The notes beneath the pieces are model-generated. The model was not told where the DNA came from, did no database searches, and saw nothing but the letters and a program-made list of their open reading frames with translations. The position numbers and the translations under genes were made by a program. From NCBI RefSeq assembly GCF_004785795.1, contig NZ_SRRO01000001.1, positions 3,596,001-3,660,000 of the forward strand: 64,000 nt of DNA. The letters are read 5' to 3'. Numbering within the stretch: position 1 is the stretch's first letter; every line of letters starts with the position of its first letter. Of the stretch, positions 1 to 9,577 are shown in pieces. Source of the DNA: Nocardioides eburneiflavus (GTDB lineage Bacteria; Actinomycetota; Actinomycetes; Propionibacteriales; Nocardioidaceae).

Positions 1-1493
1 GGCTGGCAGCCGTTGGTCGGCGAGGTGTCGGGCGTGCCGTCCGGCGCCGTGCCGGTGGCCGGGTCGTCACCGACGACGACCGACGCGGTGACGGGCGTCT
101 GGCCGAAGACCGGACCGAAGGACGCAGGAGCGGCGGTGCAGTCACCGGCGGCGCCCGCCGGCGAGGTGATCTCCATCGTGATGCCGGAGCGGGTGTAGTC
201 CGAGCACAGTCCCGGTGTGCGGTAGACCGTGTCCGCGGGCGTCTCGCCACCCTCGTTCTGGCGGTCGTTGAGCATGTCGACGGTCTCGCCCCAGATGTCG
301 GAGTACGCCTCGTTCATCGCGCCGGCCTGCCACTGGTAGATGAGGCCGGAGGTCGACTCGGTGTAGGCGTGGCCCCACTCGTGGGCGACGGTGTCGTCAC
401 CGGTGACGCCGTTGCAGTAGTTGGTCGAGTAGCCGTTCCAGTTGGCGTTCGGGCAGCTGATGCGCGGGTCGTTGTTGACCACACGCATCTTCCCGCCGTT
501 GCCGTCCCACGAGTTGTAGCCGAACGTGTTGCGGAACATCCAGTAGGACTCGCTGGTGCCGAGCACCTCGTTCTGCTGGTCCTCGTTGAGGGTGCCCGGG
601 AAGGCGTCGCCCTCGGTGTAGACCGGCTCGTCGAGCCCACCCACGAAGTCGTCGTCGGGGTCGTCGGGCGTGCCGTTGTCGTCGACGTACGCCTCGTAGA
701 GCTCGCGGTCGAGCGCGTGGGCCATCATCGACCAGCGGTTCAGCGCCTTGCCGGTGTCGGCGTCGAGGATCAGCGTCTCGCGCACCGAGGACTTGTTCCA
801 GACCTCCACGGCCCACGCCAGGCGAGCCTCGCCGTCGATGCCGCGCGGGCTGCCGGTGCGGTAGATGGTGAGCTCGGCGTCGCGGACGGTGAGGCCGTTG
901 CGGTAGCCGGCAGGGCCACCGTCCTCGTGGCCGGAGGGCTTCGCCTTCACGGCCGTGAGCGCCCGGTCGGCCGCCTGTGACTTCGAGAGGCCCGGGGTGA
1001 CGTCGAGGGAGAGGTCCGGGGCGACGAAGCCGTTCACCGAGGTCAGGTCGCCCTGGCGGTCGACGTGGGCCTTGAGCTCGCCGGCGAAGACCGGGACGCC
1101 CTTGTAGGACTGGGAGAAGGTGATCGACCAGCCCGCCCGGTCGGCGTGCACCTCGCTGCGCCGCAGCTCGTCGGCGCGCGCGCCGAACGCGGCACCGTGC
1201 TGCGACACGTAGGCGCCGGCCTTCTGGATCGCGCCCTGGCGGCCGTCGGCCGCGACACCGGGCAGGAGGTCGCCCTTGGCGCCCTCGGCCCGGACGAAGC
1301 CGACCTCGCCGGTCGCCGGGTGCGCGCGTACTGCCACCGCTCCCGAGGCGGCGTCGCGGATCTTGGCGATCGCCGAGCGATCTGCGTTGGGTGCGGGTGC
1401 CGCGGAGGCTCCGAGCACCGGTGGGGCCGCCAGTCCGGCGGCGATGAGAGCGAGGCCCAGGGTGATGCCCTGCCCCCGATTGACATGCTTCAC
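1..1493 (-). CDS. Secreted M4-family (thermolysin-like) metallopeptidase, C-terminus beyond the left edge
   Basis: Zinc endopeptidase exported by the Sec pathway. The GTG start at 1493 follows GAGAGG by about 7 nt and opens a signal peptide (MKHVNRGQG, then a Leu/Ala-rich core ending near ASAAPAP). An FTP/PepSY-like propeptide follows. The zinc site HEWGH is at about residue 371 (369-383 on the plus strand), and the third ligand plus SD pair lies in NEAYSD about 20 residues later, as in M4 enzymes. After this, a Cys-containing stretch ending in NGCQP looks like the start of a protease-associated (PA) domain inserted in the catalytic domain. The reading frame is open at position 1, so the rest lies outside the window. 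The neighbour ftsK is divergent and unrelated. Family call is firm; substrate is unknown. Confidence 0.9.
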   Translation of the reverse strand, partial: MKHVNRGQGITLGLALIAAGLAAPPVLGASAAPAPNADRSAIAKIRDAASGAVAVRAHPATGEVGFVRAEGAKGDLLPGVAADGRQGAIQKAGAYVSQHGAAFGARADELRRSEVHADRAGWSITFSQSYKGVPVFAGELKAHVDRQGDLTSVNGFVAPDLSLDVTPGLSKSQAADRALTAVKAKPSGHEDGGPAGYRNGLTVRDAELTIYRTGSPRGIDGEARLAWAVEVWNKSSVRETLILDADTGKALNRWSMMAHALDRELYEAYVDDNGTPDDPDDDFVGGLDEPVYTEGDAFPGTLNEDQQNEVLGTSESYWMFRNTFGYNSWDGNGGKMRVVNNDPRISCPNANWNGYSTNYCNGVTGDDTVAHEWGHAYTESTSGLIYQWQAGAMNEAYSDIWGETVDMLNDRQNEGGETPADTVYRTPGLCSDYTRSGITMEITSPAGAAGDCTAAPASFGPVFGQTPVTASVVVGDDPATGTAPDGTPDTSPTNGCQ

Positions 1494-1678
1494 GAAATTA
1501 CCTCTCGCTCCGCACTCAGGTCCGTCCCGAGTGGACTGGGTCACCTTAAGGACGGATTCCGTGTCGAAGGAAGGCTCTCCGGACAACTTGTCGCGCGCGA
1601 CCCGAACCCGCGCGAGGTTTTGTGCCCGTTGGGGTGAGGTGGGCACCGGCGGGCCACGACACGCACTCGTGTGGTCCC

Positions 1679-1706
1679 TGTGACTGGTGTGACGTGGCCG
1701 TAGGGT
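1679..1706 (+). promoter_or_regulatory. Predicted ftsK promoter, leaderless
   Basis: A TGTGAC box (1679-1684) and a TAGGGT box (1701-1706) are 16 nt apart. TAGGGT ends 6 nt before the ftsK ATG at 1713, so transcription would begin at or next to the start codon. No Shine-Dalgarno sequence is visible. I see no gene in the rest of the 1494-1712 gap. Confidence 0.5.
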
Positions 1707-1712
1707 CGGACC

Positions 1713-4355
1713 ATGGCGACCCGTACGTCTTCCCCGCCGGGTTCGCGGAGCTCGAGCACGTCTGGAACCAAGCGCACCACCAAGGGTTCGAGCACCCGAT
1801 CACGGAGTACCAGCACCAAGCGTCCGGCCCCGCGCTCCTCAGCGAAGGGCAGGGGCCGGTCCAGCGCTGCCTCGCGCCGCCCCGCTCCGCGTGCGGTGCG
1901 CAACGGCCCCGGCCCGGTCTCGCGCACCTTCGGTGCGCTCGGCCGCGCGCTGGCAGCGGTCTGGCTCGGCATCGCCCACGCGGTCGGGGCGGTCGCCCGC
2001 TCGATCGGGCAGTCGGCCCGCGACCTCGACCCCGAGCACCGCCGCGACGGTGTCGGCCTGTTCCTCTTCGGCCTCGCGATGGTCGCCGCCGCCGCCGTGT
2101 GGTGGCAGCTGCCGGGCGGGGTGATGGACTTCGCGCGGTCGCTCACGTCGGGCGCCGTCGGCAAGGTCGGCTGGTTCGTCCCGCTGTTCCTGGTCTACGC
2201 CGGGTGGCGCACCCTGCGCGACCCCGAGCGCAACGGCCCCGCCGGCCGCCAGGTGATCGGCTGGAGCGCCTTCACGCTCGGACTGCTCGGCATCGTCCAC
2301 ATCGCCAACGGCAACCCCCAGCCCGTGCTCGGCGACGCCACCAACCTCCAGGAGGCCGGGGGAGCGGTCGGCTACGTCACCTCGAGCCTGCTGCTCGACC
2401 TGATGCAGACCCCGTACGTCGTGGTGCCGCTGCTGGCCCTGCTGGCGATCTTCGGCGTCCTCATCATCACCGCGACCCCCGTCTACCAGATCCCGGCGAG
2501 GCTGGCCGCGCTGCGCGACAAGGCGCTGGGCCGTACGCCCGCCGAGGACGCGGCGCCCGACGACGAGCCGACGAAGCCTGTGCGCACGCGCCGCCGCTCG
2601 ATGCTCGACGACGAGGTCGACCCGGAGATGGGCGACCCGGCCTACGACAGCCCGGTCCTCTCCGACCGCGAGCTCCGCAAGCGCCGCAAGAAGGGCGCGG
2701 AGCCGCAGGAGGACTACGGCATCGACCTGTTCGCCGACCCGGTCGACGAGTCCGCCGACGCGCCCACCGCCGTCACCCCGGCCGTGGCCGCCGCGGTCCC
2801 GGGCGGCAAGGACGACACCGGTCCGGTCGAGCCGCCGCCGCACACGCCGCTGCCGGCCCGCGTCGAGCAGCTCGCGCTGTCCGGCGACATCGCCTACTCC
2901 CTGCCCGACAACTCCGCGCTCAAGCCGGGCTCGCCCCACAAGGCCCGCTCCAAGGCCAGCGACGCGGTCGTCGAGCGGCTGATGCAGGTGATGGAGGAGT
3001 TCGGCATCGACGCCACGGTCACCGGCTACACCCGCGGCCCGACGGTCACCCGCTACGAGGTCGAGCTCGGCCCCGCGGTCAAGGTGGAGAAGGTCACCGC
3101 GCTGTCGAAGAACATCGCCTACGCCGTCGCGTCCGCCGACGTCCGCATCCTCAGCCCGATCCCCGGCAAGTCGGCGATCGGCATCGAGATCCCCAACACC
3201 GACAAGGAGATCGTCTCCCTCGGCGACGTGCTCCGGTCCACCACGGCCCGCTCGGACCACCACCCGATGGTGGCCGGCCTCGGCAAGGACGTCGAGGGCG
3301 GTTTCGTCGTCGCCAACATGGCGAAGATGCCGCACCTGCTGGTCGCCGGTGCGACCGGCTCCGGCAAGTCGAGCTTCATCAACTCGCTGATCACCTCGAT
3401 CCTCATGCGCTCCACGCCCGACGAGGTGCGGATGATCATGGTCGACCCCAAGCGGGTCGAGCTGAACGCCTACGAGGGCGTGCCGCACCTCATCACCCCG
3501 ATCATCACCAACCCCAAGAAGGCCGCCGAGGCGCTGGCGTGGGTCGTGCGCGAGATGGACATGCGCTACGACGACCTCGCCAACTTCGGCTTCCGCCACA
3601 TCGACGACTTCAACAAGGCCGTACGAGCCGGGAAGGTCGAGGTCCCTGCGGGCAGCGAGCGCACGCTGACGCCGTACCCCTACCTCCTCGTCATCGTCGA
3701 CGAGCTCGCCGACCTGATGATGGTCGCCCCGCGCGACGTCGAGGACTCGGTCGTCCGCATCACCCAGCTGGCCCGGGCGGCCGGCATCCACCTGGTGCTC
3801 GCCACGCAGCGCCCCTCGGTCGACGTCGTCACCGGCCTCATCAAGGCCAACGTGCCGTCGCGCCTCGCGTTCGCGACGAGCTCGCTCGGCGACAGCCGCG
3901 TCATCCTCGACCAGCCAGGCGCCGAGAAGCTGGTCGGCCAGGGTGACGGCCTCTTCCTGCCGATGGGCGCGTCCAAGCCCGTGCGCGTGCAGGGGTCGTG
4001 GGTCACCGAGGCCGAGATCCACCAGGTCGTCAAGCACTGCAAGGACCAGCTCGAGCCGACCTACGTCGAGGACGTGACGGCTCCGAAGGAGTCCAAGCGC
4101 GAGCTCGACGACGACATCGGTGACGACATGGAGCTGGTGGTGCAGGCCATCGAGCTCATCGTCTCCACGCAGTTCGGCTCGACGTCGATGCTGCAGCGCA
4201 AGCTGCGCGTCGGCTTCGCCAAGGCCGGACGCCTGATGGACATCCTCGAGAGCCGCGGGGTCGTGGGACCCAGCGAGGGCTCGAAGGCGCGTGACGTCCT
4301 GGTCAAGCCGGACGAGCTGGACTCCGTGATCGCCACGTTGGAGGGGGGAGCCTGA
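1713..4355 (+). CDS. ftsK: FtsK/SpoIIIE DNA translocase
   Basis: Septum-anchored DNA pump that clears and helps resolve chromosomes at division. At 880 aa it is normal for an actinobacterial FtsK. The N-terminus is a Ser/Thr/Arg-rich basic tail followed by about four membrane segments (roughly residues 110-270), then an acidic, low-complexity linker. The motor domain has Walker A GATGSGKS at about residue 546 and Walker B LLVIVDELADLMM near residue 660. A winged-helix gamma domain closes the protein (about residues 810-875, with FGSTSMLQRKLRVGFAKAG). The ATG at 1713 is chosen because a TAGGGT box lies 6 nt upstream. The stop overlaps the next start in TGATG, so the RodZ-like gene is translationally coupled. 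Confidence 0.97.
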   Translation: MATRTSSPPGSRSSSTSGTKRTTKGSSTRSRSTSTKRPAPRSSAKGRGRSSAASRRPAPRAVRNGPGPVSRTFGALGRALAAVWLGIAHAVGAVARSIGQSARDLDPEHRRDGVGLFLFGLAMVAAAAVWWQLPGGVMDFARSLTSGAVGKVGWFVPLFLVYAGWRTLRDPERNGPAGRQVIGWSAFTLGLLGIVHIANGNPQPVLGDATNLQEAGGAVGYVTSSLLLDLMQTPYVVVPLLALLAIFGVLIITATPVYQIPARLAALRDKALGRTPAEDAAPDDEPTKPVRTRRRSMLDDEVDPEMGDPAYDSPVLSDRELRKRRKKGAEPQEDYGIDLFADPVDESADAPTAVTPAVAAAVPGGKDDTGPVEPPPHTPLPARVEQLALSGDIAYSLPDNSALKPGSPHKARSKASDAVVERLMQVMEEFGIDATVTGYTRGPTVTRYEVELGPAVKVEKVTALSKNIAYAVASADVRILSPIPGKSAIGIEIPNTDKEIVSLGDVLRSTTARSDHHPMVAGLGKDVEGGFVVANMAKMPHLLVAGATGSGKSSFINSLITSILMRSTPDEVRMIMVDPKRVELNAYEGVPHLITPIITNPKKAAEALAWVVREMDMRYDDLANFGFRHIDDFNKAVRAGKVEVPAGSERTLTPYPYLLVIVDELADLMMVAPRDVEDSVVRITQLARAAGIHLVLATQRPSVDVVTGLIKANVPSRLAFATSSLGDSRVILDQPGAEKLVGQGDGLFLPMGASKPVRVQGSWVTEAEIHQVVKHCKDQLEPTYVEDVTAPKESKRELDDDIGDDMELVVQAIELIVSTQFGSTSMLQRKLRVGFAKAGRLMDILESRGVVGPSEGSKARDVLVKPDELDSVIATLEGGA

Positions 4356-6004
4356 TGAGTACGGTCCTGAACGAGAACGAGGTCTTCGACGACGACTCCA
4401 CGGGCCCGGTGCCCGCGGTCGTCCCGGACCACGTGGAGGTACGCCGCCACGCCGGTGTCGCGGCCGGGGTCGGGCTGACCGCCTCCGCCGTCGCCATCGC
4501 CTACCTGGGCCGCGCCACGCAGTCCGGGTCCGCCCTCGACTGGGCGTTCGTCGCGGTGATGGGGCTGCTCGGGGCGTACTGGCTCGTCGGTCTCGTCGAC
4601 GCGCGCACCCCTCTGCTCGTCGCGGACGCCCAGGGCATCCGGATCCGCCTCGGCCGCACGTGGCGCGGGCTGCCGTGGACGGCGGTGCACCACGTCGAGC
4701 ACATGCCGCGCCAGGGCCTGCTGCGCGACGGCCGCCTCGTCGTCGTGCCGCACAACCTCGAGCTGATCGAGGCGGAGCTCACCGGTGCCGGCAAGCGCCA
4801 CACGAGCCTCTCGCGGCTCCTGCACGGCGCGCCGCTCGCGGTCCCGCTGGGCCTGTCGACGCGGGTCGTCGGCGCCGACGGTGACCTGACCGACGCGCTG
4901 GGCCGGGTTGCCCGCGACGCGAGCCAGATCGTCGTGCTCGAGCCCGAGCCCGGGTCGGCCGAGGACCGCTCCGGGGACGCGCTCGAGGAGGTCGACGCGG
5001 AGGGGGCCGACACCGAGCAGGCCGTCGCCGACAAGGCCGCGGCACCCCTGGTCGCGAGCCCCACCCCGGTCGCGCTGCGCGAGCCGGGTGCGGGCCGGCG
5101 CTCCGAGGTCCGCCGCGACGTCGTCGAGGACACCTCGGACGAGCCGGCGGGCCGTGAGCTGCACCGGCCCGGCCGGGTCAGCCTCGTCGAGGAGACCCAG
5201 TCCTGGGGCGACCGCGTACGTGCCATCGCCCGCCCCGGTGAGGCGGTCGAGCCGCTCGTGCTCGACGACTTCGAGGTCGAGCCCGCCGAGGACCCGGTCA
5301 TCGGGCCGGAGCTCGCCGCAGCCCGTACGCGCCTGGGGCTCACGGTCGACCAGCTGGCCGACCGCACGCGGATCCGTCCCCACGTCATCGAGGCCGTCGA
5401 GGTCGACGACTTCGAGCCCTGCGGCGGCGACTTCTACGCCCGCGGACACCTGCGCACGCTCGCGCGGGTGCTCGGCATCGACGTCGCGCCGCTCCTGGCG
5501 ACGTACGACGAGCGCTACGCGCACGCCCCGATCAACCCGCGCCGGGTCTTCGAGGCCGAGCTCGCCACCGGCGTCAACGGCTCCATCCGCAGCACGCGCG
5601 GCGGCCCGAACTGGTCGGTGCTCGTGGCCGTGGTCATGGCGCTCGTCCTCGCCTGGTCGATCGCCCGGCTGGTCATGGACACCCCGCCCGAGCTGCGCGG
5701 CGCCACGCCCGTGCTCAACGGCTCGGGTGGTCCGCAGGGCGCCGGCACCGCGCCGCTCGCCGACGCGGTCCCGGTCGTGGTCACCGCCGCGACCGGCGGT
5801 GCCAAGGTCGTCGTGCGCGACGGCGCGGGCGAGGTCGTCTTCAAGGGCAGCCTCGCCGTGGGCCAGACCCGCGAGCTCGACGCGTCGCCGCCCGTCCGCG
5901 TGCATTCCACTGACGGCGCCGTGACGGTGTCGATCGCCGGGGGAGCGGCACGGCCGGTCGGCGAGCCCGGTGTCGCGGGCCAGGGGACCTTCGTCGCCGA
6001 CTGA
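4355..6004 (+). CDS. RodZ-like membrane protein with HTH_25 and DUF4115 domains and an extra N-terminal membrane/PH-like module
   Basis: Likely a cell-shape or divisome scaffold. Residues about 25-85 hold two hydrophobic helices, followed by a compact beta-rich segment (WRGLPWTAVHHVEHMP) that resembles a bacterial PH-like domain. After an acidic, variable linker comes a RodZ-type helix-turn-helix (about residues 310-385, LAAARTRLGLTVDQLADRTR), a Lys/Arg-poor linker, one transmembrane helix (LVAVVMALVLAWSIARLVM, near residue 430), and a C-terminal DUF4115-type extracellular domain. Canonical RodZ lacks the N-terminal module. The start codon overlaps the ftsK stop by 1 nt. The HTH and C-terminal domains are clear; the PH-like call is inference from pattern only. 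Confidence 0.8.
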   Translation: MSTVLNENEVFDDDSTGPVPAVVPDHVEVRRHAGVAAGVGLTASAVAIAYLGRATQSGSALDWAFVAVMGLLGAYWLVGLVDARTPLLVADAQGIRIRLGRTWRGLPWTAVHHVEHMPRQGLLRDGRLVVVPHNLELIEAELTGAGKRHTSLSRLLHGAPLAVPLGLSTRVVGADGDLTDALGRVARDASQIVVLEPEPGSAEDRSGDALEEVDAEGADTEQAVADKAAAPLVASPTPVALREPGAGRRSEVRRDVVEDTSDEPAGRELHRPGRVSLVEETQSWGDRVRAIARPGEAVEPLVLDDFEVEPAEDPVIGPELAAARTRLGLTVDQLADRTRIRPHVIEAVEVDDFEPCGGDFYARGHLRTLARVLGIDVAPLLATYDERYAHAPINPRRVFEAELATGVNGSIRSTRGGPNWSVLVAVVMALVLAWSIARLVMDTPPELRGATPVLNGSGGPQGAGTAPLADAVPVVVTAATGGAKVVVRDGAGEVVFKGSLAVGQTRELDASPPVRVHSTDGAVTVSIAGGAARPVGEPGVAGQGTFVAD

Positions 6005-6023
6005 CGCGAGACCCACCAGCGTC

Positions 6024-7106
6024 GTGACCGCGTCCGCGGATCCCGCCTCGGTGCTCGACGCGCTCGTCGCGTCGGGCCGCGACCCGGGCTGTGCGGTCGC
6101 GGTGGTGCGCGACGGGTCGGTGGACGTGGACCACACGGCAGGCACCACTGACGGTCGTCGGGAGTGGACGTCGGACACCTTGGTGATGACCTACTCGGTC
6201 GCGAAGCCGTTCGCGGCGCTGGCGGTGCTCGACGTCGTGGCCGAGGGCGCGCTCGGGCTGGACGACGCGGTCACGACGGTGTGGCCGGAGTACGGCGTCG
6301 CGGGCAAGTCCGGCACGACCCTCCGGCACTTGCTCTCTCACCAGGCTGGCCTCCCGACGTTCGGCCCGGAGGCCGCCGGCGTGGCGTACGACGACCGCGA
6401 GACGCTCGTGGCGCTGCTCGCGCGGTCCGCTCCCGTGCACCGACCCGGTGCCGGCGTGGCCGAGCACGCCCTGACGTACGGCCACCTGCTGGACGAGGTG
6501 GTCCGCCGCGCGACGGGTGAGGACCTGGCCGCCCGGTTCGCTCGCATCTGCGCCGCCGCGGGCTGGGACCTCCACCTCCGGCTGGAGGTGGCCGACCTCG
6601 GCCGGGTCGCGACGGTGACAGAGCTGTCGCCGGGCTGGCGGCTGGACTACGAGCGCGACCCGCGGTGGGGGCCCGCCCTGGGGCGGCCGCCAGGGATGCT
6701 CGATCCCGCGGTGGTCAACTCCGCCCGCTTCCGGCGGGCGTCCTTCCCGGCGATCGCACTGCACGCGTCGGCCATCGCGCTCGCGCACTTCTACGACGAC
6801 GTACGCCGGCCCGACGGGTGGGTGGCGCACCGGCTCGGTCACGAGACCTGGAGCGCCTGCCTCGAACCTGCCGCTACCGGGCACGACCTGGTGCTCGACC
6901 GCGAGGTGGTGTGGACGCTCGGCTTCCAGCGCGACGAGGAGGACGGGCGACTCGAGATCGGCATGGGTGGCGCGGGTGGGTGCTCGGCCTGGACCGAGCC
7001 GAACGCCCGCTACGGCGCGGCCTTCGTCAGCCGCGGCCTGGGCGGGCACGACCGGGGCGAGGACGTGTGGAGGAGCATCAGGAGCGCGTACGCGCCGAGG
7101 CCCTGA
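6024..7106 (+). CDS. Serine hydrolase of the beta-lactamase/class C family
   Basis: Predicted penicillin-binding-protein-like or esterase-type serine hydrolase of about 360 aa. The catalytic SxxK motif is S-V-A-K in MTYSVAKPF. The second motif is probably the Tyr in HALTYGHLLDE (family YxN position), and a Gly-rich GMGGAGG near the C-terminus sits where the KTG/HxG motif is expected. I see no signal peptide. The GTG at 6024 is used because it avoids overlap with the upstream gene; an in-frame GTG at 5970 would add 18 residues that overlap the RodZ-like gene's end. It is not part of the usual ftsK-recA order, so it is probably an insertion. Substrate is unknown. Confidence 0.8.
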   Translation: MTASADPASVLDALVASGRDPGCAVAVVRDGSVDVDHTAGTTDGRREWTSDTLVMTYSVAKPFAALAVLDVVAEGALGLDDAVTTVWPEYGVAGKSGTTLRHLLSHQAGLPTFGPEAAGVAYDDRETLVALLARSAPVHRPGAGVAEHALTYGHLLDEVVRRATGEDLAARFARICAAAGWDLHLRLEVADLGRVATVTELSPGWRLDYERDPRWGPALGRPPGMLDPAVVNSARFRRASFPAIALHASAIALAHFYDDVRRPDGWVAHRLGHETWSACLEPAATGHDLVLDREVVWTLGFQRDEEDGRLEIGMGGAGGCSAWTEPNARYGAAFVSRGLGGHDRGEDVWRSIRSAYAPRP

Positions 7107-7193
7107 ACACGGCCGGTGTCGGCGGCCCGCCGCGCGGAGCGGCACGCAGGTCCTGCGCGCATCCATGCCGGTTTGGACGCGCCAGTGGCCCTG

Positions 7194-8431
7194 TCAGCGG
7201 GTGGCTGGCGGGGTGTGGGGCGGGGTCATGGTCGGCGGGGTCGTGGGACCTGCTGCCGACCGCTGGCCGAGGACGCGCGCTGGCGCCGGTGTTGGTCGAG
7301 GAGGGCGGCGGGTGTGGCTCGCTGGTCGAGGAGGGCGTGCTGGCGCCGTCACGAGACCCGGTGGCTGTGGCCGGTCGAGCTGGTCTGGCTCGAGCTCGGT
7401 GGTGCCGGTGTGGTCGCGGCGGTAGCGCTGCCCATGGGGGCTGGTCCACTCGAACACGCCCGGCTCGGTCATGGTGTAGTGCCAGGCGGAGTGGGTCTTG
7501 AGGCGGTGGTGGAACCGGCACAACGCGGCCAGGTTGCTCGTCGCCGTCGGCCCCGGCTGGGCTCTGCCCTCGGCGTGGGCGTCGTGGTCGAACGCGATGA
7601 TGTGGTCGATGTCGCAGCGCCTGGCGGGGCGGGTGCACCAGCCGAACACGCAGGTCCGGTCCCGCAGCACGATCTGCTCGCGGATGCGGGCGGGGATCTC
7701 GTAGCCCTGGGCGGTGAGCTCGGCGTTGAGGTCGATGACCGGCTTCACGCTCACCTCGGTGTGGGTGTCGGCGCACCACGACCGGATCTGGTCGAGCAGC
7801 ACGAGGCGCTGGTGGTTCTCCATGCGTCCGGTGGGTCCGAAGACGGTGGTGTCGCCGGAGAGCGAGGCGTCGAAGTGGGCGTGGATGATCACCTGCCGCG
7901 CTGCCGGCAGGGACGGCTGGTCGTCGGCCACGGCGTCGGCGTCGGCGTCGGTGTCTGTGTCTGTGTCGGTGTCGGTGGTGGCGGTGCGAGCGGCATCGTC
8001 TCGGCCCGTGACGTCGTGTCCTGCGAGGTCGGGTCCTCCGAGGTCGAGTCGTGCGAGGTCGAGAGCGGTCTGGGTGCGGGCGAGGTCGCCGAGGGCCTTC
8101 GCCCGCCGCGCGTCGATCGGCAGCTCGGATCCCAAGGCCTTCTGGACCTCAGCACCGTGGGCGACGGCGCGGTCGAGGTCGAGGGCATCGGCGAGGTCGA
8201 CCTCGGCCTCGATCCGCATGGTGCCGGCGTAGTGCACGTCCTCGGTGTTCACGGTGACGTGGCGGGGGTCGACGGCGAGGTAGCCGTCCTCGGGATCGTC
8301 GGTGGGGTCGGCGGTGGCGAGGTCGTAGCGCTTGATCGCCTCGGCGACGAGCCGGTCGAGCTGCGCGGGCCCGATGCGCCCGGCCACGGCCGCGACCTGC
8401 GCGTCGATGAACCCGGCCGCCTCACGCGTCC
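7194..8431 (-). pseudogene. DUF222/HNH endonuclease gene (13E12-repeat type), N-terminus removed by an IS30-family insertion
   Basis: The C-terminal HNH nuclease domain is intact: CDIDHIIAFDHDAHAEG (near 7600) followed by TSNLAALCRFHHRLKTHS. Upstream is the second half of a DUF222 region (REAAGFIDAQVAAVAGRIGP). The frame can be read up to 8431, where the left end of the IS begins, with only the transposase stop before it. The first in-frame start left is GTG at 8387. No DUF222 N-terminus is found beyond the right end of the IS, so the 5' part was lost as well as interrupted. The C-terminus carries REP-like sequence (7324-7358). Such genes occur in many copies in actinobacteria; their role is unknown. 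Confidence 0.75.
7324..7358 (-). repeat. REP-like element, 35 bp, inside the HNH gene's 3' part
   Basis: On the minus strand it starts GGTCTCGTGACG and ends CCTCCTCGACC. It has the same length (35 bp) and the same kind of ends as the copies at 9578 and 25379. The edge TGGTCGAGGAGGGC is repeated about 30 bp upstream (near 7293-7306), which suggests a partial duplication. Confidence 0.5.
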
Positions 8432-8456
8432 CGCGAATTCAAACGGCTGATGCAAC
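8432..8456. repeat. IS30 terminal inverted repeat, left
   Basis: Reads CGCGAATTCAAACGG then CTGATGCAAC from outside to inside. It overlaps the transposase stop codon at 8439-8441. It is the partner of 9514-9538. Confidence 0.85.
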
Positions 8457-9494
8457 GAGCCTCTGATTGAGCGCCTGGCCCGGAGTCTGCCACTCGAGTG
8501 TCTTGCGGGGGCGGGTGTTCAGCTTCAGGGCCACCCGGTCGCACTCGGCCATGGTGAGGTGACGCAGGTCGGCGCCCTTGGGCCAGTACTGGCGCAGCAG
8601 GCCGTTGGTGTTCTCGTTGGTGCCCCGCTGCCATGGCGACTGGGGGTCGCAGAAGTAGATCGGGATCCCAGACTCGATGCTGAACTTGGCGTGCTGAGCC
8701 ATCTCGGATCCACGGTCCCAGGTGATCGACTTCCGCAGCTCCAACGGCAGGGTCGCGATCATCTCGTTCAACGTCCACCGGGCCTGGTCGGCGCGGTGTT
8801 GGCCTGGCAGCGGCGCGAGGAGCACGAACCTCGAGGACCGCTCGACCAGCGTGAGTACCGCCCCCTTGCCGACACCACCGAGCAGCAGATCGCCCTCCCA
8901 ATGTCCGGGCACGGCCCGATCGTCCGCCTCAGCGGGTCGCTGTGAGATCCGGATGTCATCGGTGATCCCCAGCGTGACCCGCTTCGCGCCGCCGGTCTGG
9001 GCCTTGCGGCGCTGCCGGCGGGTGCGCAGGTGCGCGGTCAACTCACGCTTGAGCTCGCCCTTGGTCTGGACGAACAGCGACTGGTAGATCGTCTCGTGCG
9101 ACACCCGCATCCTCAGATCGCGTGGGAACAACACCGGCAGCATCGCCGCGATCTGCTCAGGCGACCAGTCGTCGCGTAGCAGCCCCCACACCTTCTCCCG
9201 CAACGGCGCGTGGTCCAGGCGCCGCGCCTTGGGCCGGCGCGCCTTCCTCGCTGCCTCACGCTGGGACCACTTCGCGGAGTACTTCACCCGATACCCAGCA
9301 CCACGCCCCCGCGCGGTGCGAGCACGTGGCGACCTGGTCCCGAACGACCCCGCACGCCGCAACTCCCTCGAGATCGTCGAGGGATGCTTGCCCACCAACG
9401 CCGCAATCGTGGCCTGTGGCAGGCCCGCCATGTACGCCCGCTCTATCACCAACCGCTGATCCGCGGTCAACCTCACTCCCGGCACGCGCCGCAA
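8439..9494 (-). CDS. IS30-family transposase
   Basis: DDE transposase of 351 aa. The N-terminal helix-turn-helix is [20 protein letters not shown] followed by [12 protein letters not shown]. The catalytic residues are in WEGDLLL (first D), TWDRGSEM (second D) and [12 protein letters not shown] (E, about 33 residues after the second D), a canonical IS30 spacing. The TTG at 9494 follows GGAG by 7 nt. A GTG at 9485, 9 nt after AGAGG, is an equally good start and would remove three residues. No frameshift or internal stop is seen, so the enzyme may be active. Confidence 0.93.
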   Translation of the reverse strand: MRRVPGVRLTADQRLVIERAYMAGLPQATIAALVGKHPSTISRELRRAGSFGTRSPRARTARGRGAGYRVKYSAKWSQREAARKARRPKARRLDHAPLREKVWGLLRDDWSPEQIAAMLPVLFPRDLRMRVSHETIYQSLFVQTKGELKRELTAHLRTRRQRRKAQTGGAKRVTLGITDDIRISQRPAEADDRAVPGHWEGDLLLGGVGKGAVLTLVERSSRFVLLAPLPGQHRADQARWTLNEMIATLPLELRKSITWDRGSEMAQHAKFSIESGIPIYFCDPQSPWQRGTNENTNGLLRQYWPKGADLRHLTMAECDRVALKLNTRPRKTLEWQTPGQALNQRLVASAV

Positions 9495-9513
9495 CCTCTC
9501 ACTCCACGATCGA

Positions 9514-9538
9514 GTTGCAACAACCGGTTGAGTTCGCG
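9514..9538. repeat. IS30 terminal inverted repeat, right
   Basis: Reads GTTGCAACAACCGG then TTGAGTTCGCG on the plus strand. Its complement pairs with 8432-8456 with four mismatches. Confidence 0.85.
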
Positions 9539-9577
9539 TGCCTGTGGACGGTTGCTGGCCGACCTCATTCGGGGACG

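Larger units (their letters stand above)
8432..9538 (-). mobile_element. IS30-family insertion sequence, about 1.1 kb
   Basis: A single transposase gene is bounded by 25-bp terminal inverted repeats (8432-8456 and 9514-9538) that match at 21 of 25 positions. The size and one-gene layout are typical of IS30. No convincing target-site duplication is visible next to the ends (CC on the left, TG on the right), which suggests rearrangement or deletion after insertion. It truncates the HNH gene on its left. Confidence 0.88.

Noticed and set aside
7107-7193. tRNA or small RNA gene between the serine hydrolase and HNH genes
   Set aside because: No cloverleaf or TTCGA-N-loop pattern is present. The gap shows no structure I can support.
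8430-9540. Target-site duplication flanking the IS30 element
   Set aside because: The bases next to the inverted repeats differ (CC and TG), so no duplication can be claimed.
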